Of a DNA stretch of 50,033 nt, positions 1 through 8,756 are shown piece after piece. Below the pieces are notes generated by a model. It was given only the letters and a program-made list of their open reading frames with translations, was not told where the DNA came from and did not search any database. The DNA comes from Fimivicinus intestinavium. GTDB taxonomy: Bacteria > Bacillota > Clostridia > Oscillospirales > Acutalibacteraceae. Each line of letters opens with the position of its first letter. Positions within the stretch are counted from its first letter, which is position 1. The position numbers and the translations under genes are program-made. The DNA lies in assembly GCA_018715765.1 (NCBI GenBank), contig DVKY01000025.1, positions 1-50,033 on the forward strand, read 5' to 3'.

Positions 1-515
1 CGGGAGAAACCTCCCGGGGCCTTCAGTCTGGCGTGGAGGCAGGGCCTTTCAATAGGCCAGCGGCGGCAGGCTCCGCAAACTTCTGGCGGGCCCGTGAGGG
101 GACTTGCCTGCTTGCAGGCAAGCGAGCGCACAAACTGTTTGAGACCGCGTGAGCGGTCGAGTTTTTGTGCGCCTCGCCGAACACATCGAAGGGATTCAAA
201 AGCATATTAGTGCCGCCGCCGGCCGTGCACAACGGCCCCTTTTGCCTCCTTTTCCGGCCGAACGGAAAAGGAGGGGCCCCGCGGCCTGAGCGGGAAAATA
301 AATGCATAGCGGTTGATAAAAATTTTCGGAATGGTCAAGACCACTCCCTACCCATCGCTCTTGTAGGATCGGGTCTTGACCCGACCGGCCCAGTGATCCC
401 TTCAGCCGATCTCGGTGGCAGAAACTTTTCGGCGTTCACGTCTGGCGTCTAATGTCTGGAATCTGCCGTCTGACACCCGCATCTACCATCCATCTCTAAA
501 ATCTACGATCCTGCT
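1..515. other. Non-coding, hairpin-rich left edge
   Basis: I see no convincing gene here; the open frames have no ribosome binding site and atypical composition. The stretch holds several strong inverted repeats. One is a short hairpin at 1-16. Another is a long hairpin at about 122-176 with an inner GACCGC/GCGGTC stem and an outer GCGCACAAA/TTTGTGCGC stem. A third is a perfect 12-bp stem at 245-274 (CCTCCTTTTCCG and its complement). An inverted REP pair lies at 331-383. The last 80 bases (about 435-510) are a degenerate TCTGG/TCTAA-type tract. The region looks like accumulated intergenic repeats rather than a single RNA gene. Confidence 0.6.
326..386. repeat. Inverted pair of REP palindromes (REPIN-like)
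   Basis: Two copies of the palindrome found around the transposase at 8.7-9.3 kb face each other here. The first reads GGAATGGTCAAGACC followed by ACTCCCTAC. The second, read on the minus strand, is GGTCGGGTCAAGACCCGATC followed by CTAC. The core GGTCAAGACC and the CCTAC tail are kept. In the second copy the stem-flank bases differ from the 8.7 kb copies but change in pairs, so base pairing is preserved. Two REPs in inverted orientation separated by about ten bases is the usual REPIN layout. Confidence 0.6.
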
Positions 516-517
516 TT

Positions 518-550
518 GCATATCCGCTGCCACAGCTGCTCATACTATAG
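518..550 (+). promoter_or_regulatory. Candidate mother-cell sigma (SigE/SigK-type) promoter
   Basis: CATACTAT at 541-548 resembles the SigE -10 (CATACAnT) and the SigK -10 (CATAnnnTA). An ATAT element at 520-523 lies 17 bases upstream, as expected for a SigE -35. The predicted start falls about 10 bases before the ribosome binding site of a spore coat operon, which fits mother-cell expression. This rests on motif reading only. Confidence 0.45.
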
Positions 551-578
551 ATGCGAAATTTTGAAAGGAGCGATTTTC

Positions 579-764
579 ATGCCGAACCTTACCTCCAAAG
601 AGCTCGACGCCATCAGCGACGAGCTAACCTGCGAGCAGGTGCTCATCAAAAAATATAAAAACTATGCCACCATGACGCAGGACCCCAAAATCAAGGCCAC
701 CTGTGAGCAAATTGCGGCGCAGCACCAAAACCATTTCAACACCCTCATGGGGCACCTAAACTGA
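579..764 (+). CDS. Small CotF-associated spore coat protein
   Basis: A 61-residue soluble, helical, acidic protein with no signal peptide or membrane segment. It starts at ATG 579 behind GAAAGGAG (563-570). An in-frame start further upstream (516) would read through the promoter and lacks a ribosome binding site, so I reject it. Residues such as LTSKELDAISDELTCEQ and the histidine-rich end are typical of the short partner often encoded just before CotF-family coat proteins in Clostridia. It lies 15 bases before such a gene and is probably cotranscribed with it in the sporulating mother cell. The exact role of the short partner is not known to me. The family assignment is by recognition, not by search. 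Confidence 0.75.
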   Translation: MPNLTSKELDAISDELTCEQVLIKKYKNYATMTQDPKIKATCEQIAAQHQNHFNTLMGHLN

Positions 765-779
765 TAAGGAGGCAAAGCC

Positions 780-1076
780 ATGGATACGATGGGCCAACAG
801 AAAAACCCGCAGACCTGCCTGACCGACGAGGAGATCATGAACGATATTCTCAGCTCGCAAAAGCACATTGCAAGCGTTTACAACACCTTTAGCAACGAAT
901 GCACACACCAGGCCGTGCGCAATGACTTTTTAAACATTTTGCGCGAGGAGCACAACATCCAGGTGGATGTATTCACTGAGATGCAGAAGCGCGGCTGGTA
1001 TGCGCCGCCCGAGGCGCAGCAGCAGATGATCGACCAGACGAAGACCAAATTTCAAAACGTCGCACAGAACCTGTAA
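780..1076 (+). CDS. Spore coat protein, CotF family
   Basis: This 98-residue protein matches the Coat F domain almost end to end: LTDEEIMNDILSSQKHIAS near residues 15-33, then an NDFLNILREEHNIQVDVF block, then MQKRGWY. The family forms a small helical, ferritin-like bundle and is deposited in the spore coat. It has an excellent ribosome binding site (AAGGAGG at 767-773). It follows the 61-residue coat-associated gene in a two-gene operon and is followed by a hairpin terminator. Presence of this pair is the clearest evidence in the window that the organism forms endospores. Confidence 0.9.
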   Translation: MDTMGQQKNPQTCLTDEEIMNDILSSQKHIASVYNTFSNECTHQAVRNDFLNILREEHNIQVDVFTEMQKRGWYAPPEAQQQMIDQTKTKFQNVAQNL

Positions 1077-1093
1077 CAGAGCCAAAAGCAAAC

Positions 1094-1127
1094 GCCCTGC
1101 CAAGCCGAAAGACGGCATTCGCAGGGC
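1094..1127. terminator. Shared bidirectional terminator
   Basis: A stem GCCCTGC/GCAGGGC encloses a second small stem (GCCG/CGGC). T-rich sequence follows on both strands. It lies between the convergent coat operon (+) and the surface-protein locus (-), so it can end both. Confidence 0.7.
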
Positions 1128-1162
1128 ATTTGCCTGTTTTAGAAATAATTTTTACGCCTCAA

Positions 1163-2047
1163 TCAGAACATATACTCACGCCTGCGCCGCGAGGCCACAG
1201 CCGTCATAGCTGCGCCGGCCGCGATCAGCAGCAGGAAGAGGAAGAGGAGCGAATCGCCCAGATCCGGGATTTCCGGCTGTTCTTCCGGAGGAGTAACGGG
1301 CGGAGTCGGGGCAGGCTCCTCGCCGGGGCGGATCGTAACGGAACCATCCTCATTGACGAAGAAATCCAGATACACCTTCTCCGTGCCCTCCGGATAACGC
1401 ACGCGCTGCGTACCATCCGGCAGGGTATCCACAACCGTTTCGCTGACGTCGGCGGCCTCCAGGACGAACTGTGTCCGCCCCACTATGGAGCCATCCACAG
1501 AAATTTCAAGGGAATGGCGGCCATCCTCGATGCTCTCAAGGAGATACCCGCCATCCTCCCCGGCTGTCGCCTGGGAAGCGCCAAAGTCAAGCTCCAGCTG
1601 CGCACCGGCCAGAGGGTCATCCCCCCTGTAAACCTTACCGGCCACATCGACGGCCTGCGATTCTTCGCCAGCCGTGCGCGCGCGGAAGGTGACCTCAACG
1701 ACCGTATCCCGCGACACGGAAGCGACGGTATAAGCGCCGTATTCCACACCGGCGGTAACGTCGGCCCCATTGACCAGCACGCGCTCGATTGCGTAACCCT
1801 TTTGCGTAATGAGAGACAACTCCAATTCGGAATGGCGCGGCACCGTCAGGGTGCATCCGTCTTCGCACAATGCACCGTTTACCATTACGTATCCGCCCTG
1901 GTTATAATTGACCTGCACGGTATGCGTATCCGGTACGACCGTTGAGAGCGTCATTCCAGACTGCCCGGCCTCGTCCGCCGCAAACGCGGGGAGGCAGCAG
2001 CCGCAGGCCAGCAGCAGACAGAGCAGGAGCGCCAGCGCTTTTTTCAC
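1163..2047 (-). CDS. Membrane-anchored surface protein with repeat and carboxypeptidase-regulatory-like domains
   Basis: 294 residues. It starts at GTG 2047 behind GAGAGGTGATT and has a signal peptide (MKKALALLLCLLLACGCC... AFA). Residues about 38-105 look like a bacterial surface beta-repeat (VNYNQGGYVMVNG ... GYAIERVLVNGADV). Residues about 110-165 look like a carboxypeptidase-regulatory-like beta-sandwich (GKVYRGDDPLAGAQLEL...DGGYLLESI). A proline-rich spacer follows, then a C-terminal hydrophobic helix and an RRRR tail. The tail has the layout of a sorting signal but no LPXTG; IPDLG precedes the helix, so simple membrane anchoring is more likely. It is the last gene of the secreted VTIPA-motif locus, about 110 bases after the previous gene, with two hairpins in the gap. 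Function is unknown; a cell-surface anchor or ligand-binding role is inferred. Confidence 0.85.
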   Translation of the reverse strand: MKKALALLLCLLLACGCCLPAFAADEAGQSGMTLSTVVPDTHTVQVNYNQGGYVMVNGALCEDGCTLTVPRHSELELSLITQKGYAIERVLVNGADVTAGVEYGAYTVASVSRDTVVEVTFRARTAGEESQAVDVAGKVYRGDDPLAGAQLELDFGASQATAGEDGGYLLESIEDGRHSLEISVDGSIVGRTQFVLEAADVSETVVDTLPDGTQRVRYPEGTEKVYLDFFVNEDGSVTIRPGEEPAPTPPVTPPEEQPEIPDLGDSLLFLFLLLIAAGAAMTAVASRRRREYMF

Positions 2048-2071
2048 AACGAATCACCTCTCAGATTGGGT

Positions 2072-2122
2072 GGGCGGCACAGGCCGCCCGGTGCCCCCTG
2101 CCCGGCACGTGCCGGACAGGGG
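2072..2122 (-). terminator. Two tandem hairpins between surface genes
   Basis: A 14-bp stem at 2095-2122 (CCCCTGCCCGGCAC with its near complement) and a GGGCGGC/GCCGCCC stem at 2072-2089 lie between two genes of the surface locus. No T-run follows, so this may be an attenuator or an mRNA-stability hairpin rather than a true terminator. Confidence 0.4.
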
Positions 2123-2156
2123 AAATGAGATAAACGAATAAAGTTAGATATTGAGA

Positions 2157-2654
2157 TTAGGCAGCAACGTAAGTAATCGTATAAGTAGCAAGTGCGACAT
2201 CATAGGCTCCCGGATTCGTGTTGGCAAAGCCGCCAATCGCAATTGTGCTCACCTGGCTATCTGTCGCCGGAGTATAGTCAACGCCAACTACCTCCGTAGG
2301 CTCACCCGGATCCGGCGTGTAGGTAAGAGTGGCAGGCTTCGCCGCAGCATCCGCATAAGCAACAGAAACAGTCAAGGTAGAACCGGCTACAAACTTATAA
2401 GCAATGTCAGCAGTCAAAGTCTTAGCAGTCGTATCATCCCAATCAACTGTTACGTCAGCCGGAATGGTCACGGTGTACTCATCAAAATCAGAAGGATCCT
2501 GCTCTTCATTCAGATCAGTCTTAATCAGAACGGTCTTGGCATCAGAATCATGATTGGGATCAGTCTGCGTAACAGTCTCCGTCGCCGCGAACGCAACAGC
2601 GCTCATTGTGAAGACCATGCAAAGCGCAAGTGCAAGTGCAAGAACTTTTTTCAT
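2157..2654 (-). CDS. Small secreted VTIPA-motif protein, paralogue A
   Basis: 165 residues, starting at ATG 2654 behind a GGAG ribosome binding site; an upstream in-frame ATG at 2699 is rejected because the signal peptide begins at MKK. The signal peptide (MKKVLALALALCMVFTMSAV...AFA) is almost identical to that of the gene at 3373-3885. The mature part is all-beta, acidic and lacks cysteines, membrane helices and wall-binding motifs. It begins with a strand (KTVLIKT), then carries the diagnostic YTVTIPADVTVDW at residues 60-72, a GSTLTVSV strand, and ends in YTITYVAA. It is one of four tandem paralogues, and the same module ends the 1372-residue neighbour. I recognise no named Pfam family. 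A structural surface subunit is an inference. Confidence 0.9.
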   Translation of the reverse strand: MKKVLALALALCMVFTMSAVAFAATETVTQTDPNHDSDAKTVLIKTDLNEEQDPSDFDEYTVTIPADVTVDWDDTTAKTLTADIAYKFVAGSTLTVSVAYADAAAKPATLTYTPDPGEPTEVVGVDYTPATDSQVSTIAIGGFANTNPGAYDVALATYTITYVAA

Positions 2655-2691
2655 ACCTGTATTTCTCCTTTTAAGATGGTAATTTGATTCA

Positions 2692-2719
2692 CAGCGCAAA
2701 GTGCGAAGGAATTACCCTG
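2692..2719 (-). repeat. Conserved intergenic element, copy 1
   Basis: On the minus strand this reads with a core like TTCGCAC preceded by GGTAAT. Related sequences occur between the other tandem paralogues (3311-3346 and 3933-3966). It probably travelled with the duplicated gene cassette and may fold in the mRNA. Confidence 0.4.
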
Positions 2720-2735
2720 TAAAGAGCTAATTGAC

Positions 2736-3272
2736 TTACGCACCAGGAGTATAATCCACTGTGTAAACCGCCGTACCCTGATACTCCGCAATCACCATCG
2801 TATAATAGCTCGGGACATGGAAAATCGTATCAAATGACGTGGAGATCTGATCAGAGGTCAACGTACCAGATGTCTCACCAGCTGCAGAAACCTGAATGGG
2901 TAGCCGGGCTGTCTGCATAACATATTCACCCGTCCCATCGTCATATGCCTTCTGAACATCAGGATCTGTGCAGAGCAAATACTCAGGCATAGCAACCGAC
3001 ACAGTAACGGTGGAATCCTTAGCCAGCTGGCCGTCGATCCTAGCCGTCATTGTTTTTTCAGACATGTCACCCCAGTCAATATCGATATCAGCAGGGATTG
3101 TGACAGTATATTCATCGTCATCAGAGGTGCCGTACACAGTGATAATTGTCTTGGCATCCTCTTTAGCGATCACAGCGCCATCTTTTTTAATGGTTTCGGT
3201 CGCCGCAAACGCTACAGTACTCATTGCAAACACCATGCAAAGAGCGAGAAGAACTGCAACTGCTTTTTTCAT
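2736..3272 (-). CDS. Small secreted VTIPA-motif protein, paralogue B
   Basis: 178 residues with a clear signal peptide (MKKAVAVLLALCMVFAMSTV...AFA) and start ATG 3272 behind an AAAAGGAG site. Layout matches its neighbours: an N-terminal strand (AKTIITVYG), YTVTIPADIDIDW at residues 55-67, a DSTVTVSVAM strand, a longer variable middle with the only cysteine, and a closing VYTVDYTPGA. It is larger than paralogue A because of an insertion after residue 95. It is soluble and secreted, with no anchor visible. Probably cotranscribed with the flanking paralogues (gaps of 81 and 100 bases). Function unknown. Confidence 0.9.
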   Translation of the reverse strand: MKKAVAVLLALCMVFAMSTVAFAATETIKKDGAVIAKEDAKTIITVYGTSDDDEYTVTIPADIDIDWGDMSEKTMTARIDGQLAKDSTVTVSVAMPEYLLCTDPDVQKAYDDGTGEYVMQTARLPIQVSAAGETSGTLTSDQISTSFDTIFHVPSYYTMVIAEYQGTAVYTVDYTPGA

Positions 3273-3310
3273 TGACTTATAATCTCCTTTTTACACAAGA
3301 TTTATCTCAA

Positions 3311-3346
3311 CAGGCCAGCAACGCGAAGACGAGGGATGCCCTCCTG
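3311..3346 (-). repeat. Conserved intergenic element, copy 2
   Basis: This shares the GCGAAGACGA core (plus strand) with copy 3 and is bounded by CAGG and CCTG. It sits in the same place relative to the next gene as the other copies. Confidence 0.35.
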
Positions 3347-3372
3347 ATGAAATACATATCAGAGCAGATAAC

Positions 3373-3885
3373 TTACACTAAATTAGCATAAGTAACCGTG
3401 AAAGTTAGCGTACCAGTGTACTCGCCAACATAAGCAGCAGCAAAATCTGCAGCGGCAATTGAAGCGATGATATCACCTTCCACATACTCTGTAGCATCTG
3501 CTACAATGCTTGCGTCTCCATCAATCGTCGCCGGGATCGTTTCCGCATTATCCTTAAGAACCATAGAGAGCGCCTTTTCACCAAACGGAGAGACAGCTAC
3601 TGTTACAGTAGAGCCCTTCGCCAACTGTGCATCCAGTGTGTAAACATCCGCATCAGAGCCGCCGTTCACATTATCCCACGGGATTACCAGCTCCGCAGGA
3701 ATGGTAACCGTCCAGTTCTCATCAGCACCGGGCTGATCGGGAACTGTTGGGCCCTGGCCGACAGTCTTTACGATCACTGAGCCAGTTTGTTCGGTATCCT
3801 TCGTGATCGGGTTTGCCGCAAAAGCGACGGTGCCCATAGCCAGCATCAGGCAAAGAGCCAGTGCGAGCGCAAGAACTTTTTTCAT
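3373..3885 (-). CDS. Small secreted VTIPA-motif protein, paralogue C
   Basis: 170 residues from ATG 3885 (GGAG site upstream; the longer frame from 3930 would bury the signal peptide). The signal peptide is MKKVLALALALCLMLAMGTV...AFA. A strand GSVIVKT precedes WTVTIPAELVIPW at residues 58-70, then a KGSTVTVAV strand. The end, YTGTLTFTVTYANLV, is the clearest form of the closing strand. The middle contains a threonine/aspartate-rich loop. No anchor is seen. It keeps tryptophan where the others have tyrosine at the start of the motif, and glutamate in place of aspartate in IPAD. Role unknown; compared with A and B it looks like a recent in-situ duplicate. Confidence 0.9.
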   Translation of the reverse strand: MKKVLALALALCLMLAMGTVAFAANPITKDTEQTGSVIVKTVGQGPTVPDQPGADENWTVTIPAELVIPWDNVNGGSDADVYTLDAQLAKGSTVTVAVSPFGEKALSMVLKDNAETIPATIDGDASIVADATEYVEGDIIASIAAADFAAAYVGEYTGTLTFTVTYANLV

Positions 3886-3932
3886 GACTGATCTTCTCCT
3901 TTTCATAAAATGTAGGGTTTCTTTTATCACAA

Positions 3933-3966
3933 TGAGCAGCGTGCGAAGACGATTACCGCCTGCTCA
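3933..3966 (-). repeat. Conserved intergenic element, copy 3 (hairpin)
   Basis: TGAGCAG and CTGCTCA bracket the shared GTGCGAAGACGATTACC core, giving a hairpin of about 34 bases between paralogues D and C. It has no T-run, so it is more likely an RNA processing or stability element than a terminator. Confidence 0.4.
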
Positions 3967-4015
3967 CAATGATCACCGGCAGGAGCCGCCCGGCTCCGGG
4001 GAATCCAGCGCCCTC

Positions 4016-4489
4016 TCAGGTAAGCGCTTCATAGCTGACGGTGAAGAGCAGGGTATCCTCATAATCGCCCGCGTAGGCCGCATCCCACTCCTGCTGCGCG
4101 ATCTGCGCATTCAGCGGGAACTGGGTGGGGTCATTCACGCGGTCAAAGCAGATGGCATCCGCCCCCGTGAGCACATAGGGGATGCCGCGCTCAGCCCCGC
4201 CTGCATCCATTAAGCGGTACTCCTCCTGAGAGGCGACGGCCACATACACGCCCATGCCGGCCTCAATCTTCATCACATCCGCATACACGCGGCCAATCTC
4301 GGTATCCAGCGAGCCGAAGGGAATCTCCATATCAGCGGGAATCACCACGGAATAATCCACCTCGCAGGAGGTGCGCACCACCGCAGTGCCCGACGGGGTA
4401 TCCCGATCCAGCACGGCGGCGGAAGCGCCGCCCATGCAGGAGGCCGCCAGCATCGCGCCAGCCATCACAGAAGCAATCAGTTTTTTCAT
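4016..4489 (-). CDS. Small secreted VTIPA-motif protein, paralogue D
   Basis: 157 residues, ATG 4489 behind GGGGAG. The signal peptide (MKKLIASVMAGAMLAASCMG GASA) differs from those of A-C and has higher-GC codons. The mature domain has the strand TAVVRT, then YSVVIPADMEIPF at residues 46-58 (phenylalanine replaces the usual tryptophan), and ends YEDTLLFTVSYEALT. It matches the C-terminal module of the large neighbour more than A-C do: both have CE immediately before the motif (CEVDYSV and CEASYTV) and a YVLTG or YLLNG turn. It lies only 32 bases after the large gene and is very likely translated from the same mRNA, which suggests a matched pair. Confidence 0.9.
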   Translation of the reverse strand: MKKLIASVMAGAMLAASCMGGASAAVLDRDTPSGTAVVRTSCEVDYSVVIPADMEIPFGSLDTEIGRVYADVMKIEAGMGVYVAVASQEEYRLMDAGGAERGIPYVLTGADAICFDRVNDPTQFPLNAQIAQQEWDAAYAGDYEDTLLFTVSYEALT

Positions 4490-4521
4490 GTGATTATCTC
4501 CCCTTTCAGCAACAGATCAGG

Positions 4522-7500
4522 TTAAGCATTCTCACGATACGTAACTGTGAAATTCAGGACATCTTGATAGTTCTCTTCCTCTGCCGGAACCTTAAGCCAA
4601 TCTTCCATACTATTTACTAACACATTCAAGGAAAATGCAGCATCAAAATTGCTTGCGTTAAATGTATGGGATAATGAACTTGTCTCTCCATTCAACAAAT
4701 AGGGAATTTTATTTCCATCTTTTGTTAATGCATATTCCCCATCCGAATCCACATCGACTTGAACCGCGGCATTAGAGGGAATCCTCACATCTTCAACTCT
4801 AACGCCCTCACCCACAGGAACCTCTGAGGTCTCGAACCACTCGATCGTTGTATCCGCCGGGATGACGACAGTGTAGGAGGCTTCGCAGATGAGCTTAACG
4901 TAGACGGTGTAGGTCTCCATGCGGTAATCTTCTGCATCCGGGACGCCGCCGGAACCCAATGGGTTACTAGACTGGCCTGTACCCCTATCTGCCACAGGCG
5001 TCTCCAACGTGACATTGAAGGAGCCGGTATAGACGCCGGAGTTTTGAACATCCGTTTCTGCAATGGAGAGGCTGAAATTCATCGTGCCCGGGTCGGCGGG
5101 GCTAATCACCTGACCGGTGATCGGCACGGTGATTTTCTCATCATCCATCGAAAGCGTGACGGTTGAAGGAATCTCAAGCCGCACATCATAGGGATTGGCA
5201 GCGGCCGCAGCGTAGAAGGGCAGCGCACCGGTGCCGGTGTAAGTTGTGCCCGCCTCGTCGTCAAGCTTCATCGTGATGAGCGGAGTGTCCTGGGTATTCT
5301 CGGCAATATCATCCGTTTTCACCGTGAAGTTCGGGAAGACGGCAGAGAGGTTACGGTCAGCCCAGTAGGTTAGGACGGTGTTTTGATACTTCGCCGGGTA
5401 GTTCTCGTAAGTATTTAGCGCGGAGACAACATTGTTTTTTTCCTCTGCGCTCAAAGCCGTCTTACCAAAGTTACCCGTCACTGTGGTATACAAGCTGTTT
5501 GCATTGGCAACATACTTTTTAAGGTTGCCATCCACACCGCCATACGGCTCATAGTTGCGCACAAATGCAGCCATATCGGCAATATCTACATTCGATGGAA
5601 GCTGTGTTGCAAGTTGCTCTTTTTCGGTGAGTGTCAGCGTATGGTAAGCTGCCAGCATTGTGCTATAAGCCGAATTTGTTGCATCTGTATAGTTGAACAG
5701 ATAATCCGTGCTAGCCTGCTCTGCACCCAGCAGCGTTACATCCTCATAGAGATCGAGAATTTGCTGCCTTACAGCCTCTACAGTTGTTGCTGTGAAACTG
5801 GGCGGCGTCAACTGTGTATCTGGGGCAATCGGAGCAGCTCCAGTAAATGGCTGCGTATTTACAAAGCCAAACATATCCAAGCTCATGGAACGGTCTGCCT
5901 GATCCGTACCACCTGCTGCGCCCGTATAAAACACTTTGATTTGCTTTACATCTGAATTTTGAGGAATCTGTTGACCCGGATTGCCATCATCCTGAACTTC
6001 ATAAAAATGGCTCAACGGAATCTTGATAAAGCCTCGGAAGCCCTGTAAATCGCTTCCTGCCAGACAACCGTCATTACCATTATCACTCTGTCGTGGTTCC
6101 CACTGAGGTTGGTCATCCTCCATATCCAGAACCTGATACTCCCACGGGGAAGTGTCATCTTCATCGTGCGAATAAGCGCTACCATCAGAAGTGCGCAAAG
6201 TAATCCACAACTTGCGAATATCTGTCATCTCCGAGAAATCCGCATAGAAAATGATATCAGTCGCCGTGCCGATATTAACAGGGGTTAATTCATTCCAATT
6301 ATTTACATTTTGCCCGTTTGCCGTCAATGAGATGCGATAGTTCTCGCTATCTGCTAAAACATCACGGAAAAAGCGCGTATCTACCGACCTTGAATTCGCA
6401 AAGCCGTTTTGACCGATGGTTGTGGCAGCCAAGCCAAAACGCGGATCCGCATCATTTGCCTCGGTTTCAGCAGAATCAAACGTCTGACGGCTATAAGCAA
6501 TCAAATTCTTTGTGTTTTCCCACGCGCCAGCATAATTTCCATCCCAAAGGATGTTATGTGCATGGTTATAATAATGCCAGCCTGCCGGTGATTGATTATA
6601 GTCATCAAACTCATGCAAAGCAGTCTGACCAACCGTGTAACCATCCGACTCCATATCATTAAATGGTAAAAAGTACAAAGAGGTTAATGCAGACGGATAC
6701 CATTCACTATATCCAGCATCAATATAACGCTGAACCAACTGTGCTTCATCCTGCAAACCAAGGCGCTGTAATTCCCCCAATGTCAATGTCTGATACAAAT
6801 CAAACAATGCGGCAATATCTGCCTTCTCGTATTGCAGCTCCTCATGCAGGTAGGAAACCGTATCCCGCCCATCCAAAACAGAATCCAGACGGTCACGTGC
6901 CTGCTTGAGCTTGTCAGGCACCGTCACCGTATTGGCAAGCTGGCGGCAAATTGCCTCCAAATCCTCAATCACGCCTGCGTCAGAAATATTCACTGCAGTG
7001 GGATCCGGCAAATACTCTTCCACAAGGGCATTCACAGCTTCCTGATCGCTCGGAATCATGCCCAAGCTCTGCAGCGGCTGCTGAGCGCTGTTATTTGTAA
7101 TCAGCCCCTCACCGCTAAAGCCGATTTGGTCAATATAGAAGGGCTTATTCATGCTATCCTCTGAGGCGCCGCGCCAAGTAAAGCCCACAGAAGCAATATC
7201 GTTGATGGGGGTGGTTGTCAGACTAAGGCCGGTAGCGGCTTTGAATTTGGCAGGGTCAAAAGTTACATATTTCCACGACGCCAATGCTGTTTCACGCCAC
7301 CTCCAACTTAGACAGCTAGGATCTTTCCATACCGTTTCCGCTGGAATGTTATTTTCTTGACATGTTCCGGTAAACCAAAAGCCATTCACGCCAGCTGTTC
7401 CATCACCATTTTCTTCAGCGGTCCAATTACCATATCCGATTTGAATTTGGAATGTATACGGGCGCTCTGTCCACAAATCCTTATATTGGCTTGCTGTATC

Positions 7501-8640
7501 TTCATTCAAGAGGTACTGCAAATCCACCCGCAAAAAGCCGCGGTAGTGGCCGAAATTCTCCAGATAGCCGCTTGTGTTGGTATACATCGTATCCCATAAG
7601 CCGTTTTCATTCTGGTAATAAACAGGGATACGTGCACCAGCATTCCGCGCAGCATAGCCAATTGTGCTATAGACATCTGTGCTATATTGATGCGTTGTCG
7701 TATCCGGTTTTCCGCTTTCACCATCGCGATCGTACCGAGCCGTGCCAGTATAATCCATATACCGAACCTGAAGCGCGAACTCCTCAAACTCCACATAAGA
7801 GGTATCCACCCAAATCCAGAGCTCGTCCGCATTGGTAAACTGATAGCTATCCTGATTATACATCACATCAAAGCGCTCATAACCCGTTTCATTCCGGTCG
7901 CTGCCGTTCAAATAAAACCGGAAGGCTTGGCTATCGTTAAACCCTGGGTGTTTATATGGCGTTTGCTCATCATCCGTGTAGGAGTTATAGTAAACGCCAT
8001 CTATATTCATGGCGCGGGTACCATTGCCATCGCTTGTATATTCCCAATATTTGGCGCCAGCGCTATGATTGCCGCCATCTTCTCTCGCGCTATCATAGCC
8101 ATCTTCAAAGCGGGTAACAGCAGCATAGAGATCCGTGCCTGCCGGAGAAGCACCGACAGCCGGAATAGCCACTGACTCACCGACCAGCACCTCAATCGGG
8201 GCAGAGCGCCACCCAGCCCCATCCACCGCTGTAATCGCAATGCTGATGCGGTGAGCCATATCCAAGTTGGGATAGTTTGTCTCCAATTCCTTTGCCGAAA
8301 TCTCTGCAAAGAGCATGGCAGCATCCGTTGCCATTGACCGTGCGCCAGACAATTCTACTCCACTATATAGCGGTGTTTCACGTTGTGGATAGCCTAAATC
8401 CAGATCATAAAAATCCGCATAATAGGTAATGTTGCCAACGCTAGACGTGGCCTCTGGAAAGGATATATCTAGCGTGCCACTGGTGGTATACCGTGCGCTC
8501 GCCACCCCCTCACCAAAAGCCGGATCCGGGTCATTCCCTGCCGCGGCCACAAACGACACAGGCTGCGCGGCTGCGAGCAGCATCAGCATCGCAAGCAGAA
8601 CCGCAAGGAAGCGCTTGCTATATTTCGCCTTTTGTTTCAT
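4522..8640 (-). CDS. Large secreted multidomain surface protein with C-terminal VTIPA-type module
   Basis: 1372 residues, ATG 8640 behind AAAAGGAG, with a signal peptide ending near VAAAG. By eye: a fibronectin-III-like part (about 40-150); a large beta domain (about 170-530) rich in aromatic and acidic residues and resembling carbohydrate-binding jelly rolls (AFRFYLNG... RGFLRVDL...FYIDQIGF); a helical linker (about 540-660); a second, related beta domain (about 670-960, RGFIKIPL...SLDMFGF); a helical stretch with FIVAR-like periodicity (about 975-1115); a beta module with VRLEIPSTVTLSM ending VYTGSFNVTLE (about 1122-1215); and the VTIPA module (1256-1372: YTVVIPADTTIEW...LNFTVTY). There is no anchor. 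Its GC content is visibly lower than that of its neighbours, suggesting transfer. A glycan-binding adhesin or fibre tip is inferred only. Confidence 0.9.
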   Translation of the reverse strand: MKQKAKYSKRFLAVLLAMLMLLAAAQPVSFVAAAGNDPDPAFGEGVASARYTTSGTLDISFPEATSSVGNITYYADFYDLDLGYPQRETPLYSGVELSGARSMATDAAMLFAEISAKELETNYPNLDMAHRISIAITAVDGAGWRSAPIEVLVGESVAIPAVGASPAGTDLYAAVTRFEDGYDSAREDGGNHSAGAKYWEYTSDGNGTRAMNIDGVYYNSYTDDEQTPYKHPGFNDSQAFRFYLNGSDRNETGYERFDVMYNQDSYQFTNADELWIWVDTSYVEFEEFALQVRYMDYTGTARYDRDGESGKPDTTTHQYSTDVYSTIGYAARNAGARIPVYYQNENGLWDTMYTNTSGYLENFGHYRGFLRVDLQYLLNEDTASQYKDLWTERPYTFQIQIGYGNWTAEENGDGTAGVNGFWFTGTCQENNIPAETVWKDPSCLSWRWRETALASWKYVTFDPAKFKAATGLSLTTTPINDIASVGFTWRGASEDSMNKPFYIDQIGFSGEGLITNNSAQQPLQSLGMIPSDQEAVNALVEEYLPDPTAVNISDAGVIEDLEAICRQLANTVTVPDKLKQARDRLDSVLDGRDTVSYLHEELQYEKADIAALFDLYQTLTLGELQRLGLQDEAQLVQRYIDAGYSEWYPSALTSLYFLPFNDMESDGYTVGQTALHEFDDYNQSPAGWHYYNHAHNILWDGNYAGAWENTKNLIAYSRQTFDSAETEANDADPRFGLAATTIGQNGFANSRSVDTRFFRDVLADSENYRISLTANGQNVNNWNELTPVNIGTATDIIFYADFSEMTDIRKLWITLRTSDGSAYSHDEDDTSPWEYQVLDMEDDQPQWEPRQSDNGNDGCLAGSDLQGFRGFIKIPLSHFYEVQDDGNPGQQIPQNSDVKQIKVFYTGAAGGTDQADRSMSLDMFGFVNTQPFTGAAPIAPDTQLTPPSFTATTVEAVRQQILDLYEDVTLLGAEQASTDYLFNYTDATNSAYSTMLAAYHTLTLTEKEQLATQLPSNVDIADMAAFVRNYEPYGGVDGNLKKYVANANSLYTTVTGNFGKTALSAEEKNNVVSALNTYENYPAKYQNTVLTYWADRNLSAVFPNFTVKTDDIAENTQDTPLITMKLDDEAGTTYTGTGALPFYAAAAANPYDVRLEIPSTVTLSMDDEKITVPITGQVISPADPGTMNFSLSIAETDVQNSGVYTGSFNVTLETPVADRGTGQSSNPLGSGGVPDAEDYRMETYTVYVKLICEASYTVVIPADTTIEWFETSEVPVGEGVRVEDVRIPSNAAVQVDVDSDGEYALTKDGNKIPYLLNGETSSLSHTFNASNFDAAFSLNVLVNSMEDWLKVPAEEENYQDVLNFTVTYRENA

Positions 8641-8683
8641 TGCCGAACGACACTCCTTTTATCTAGATTTTAGACTATAGAAA

Positions 8684-8756
8684 TTGGATTTTAGGTTGTG
8701 GTTGTTGGTGGGGCGGAACGGTCAAGACCGTTTCCTACAAGGTTGGATTTTAGGTT
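8684..8756. repeat. 14-bp direct repeat flanking a REP palindrome
   Basis: TTGGATTTTAGGTT occurs at 8684-8697 and again at 8743-8756, on either side of a REP palindrome (8715-8740). A related TAGATTTTAGA occurs at 8674-8684 and, inverted, near 495-505 close to the other REP pair. The repeated tracts appear to be companions of the REP elements. Confidence 0.6.
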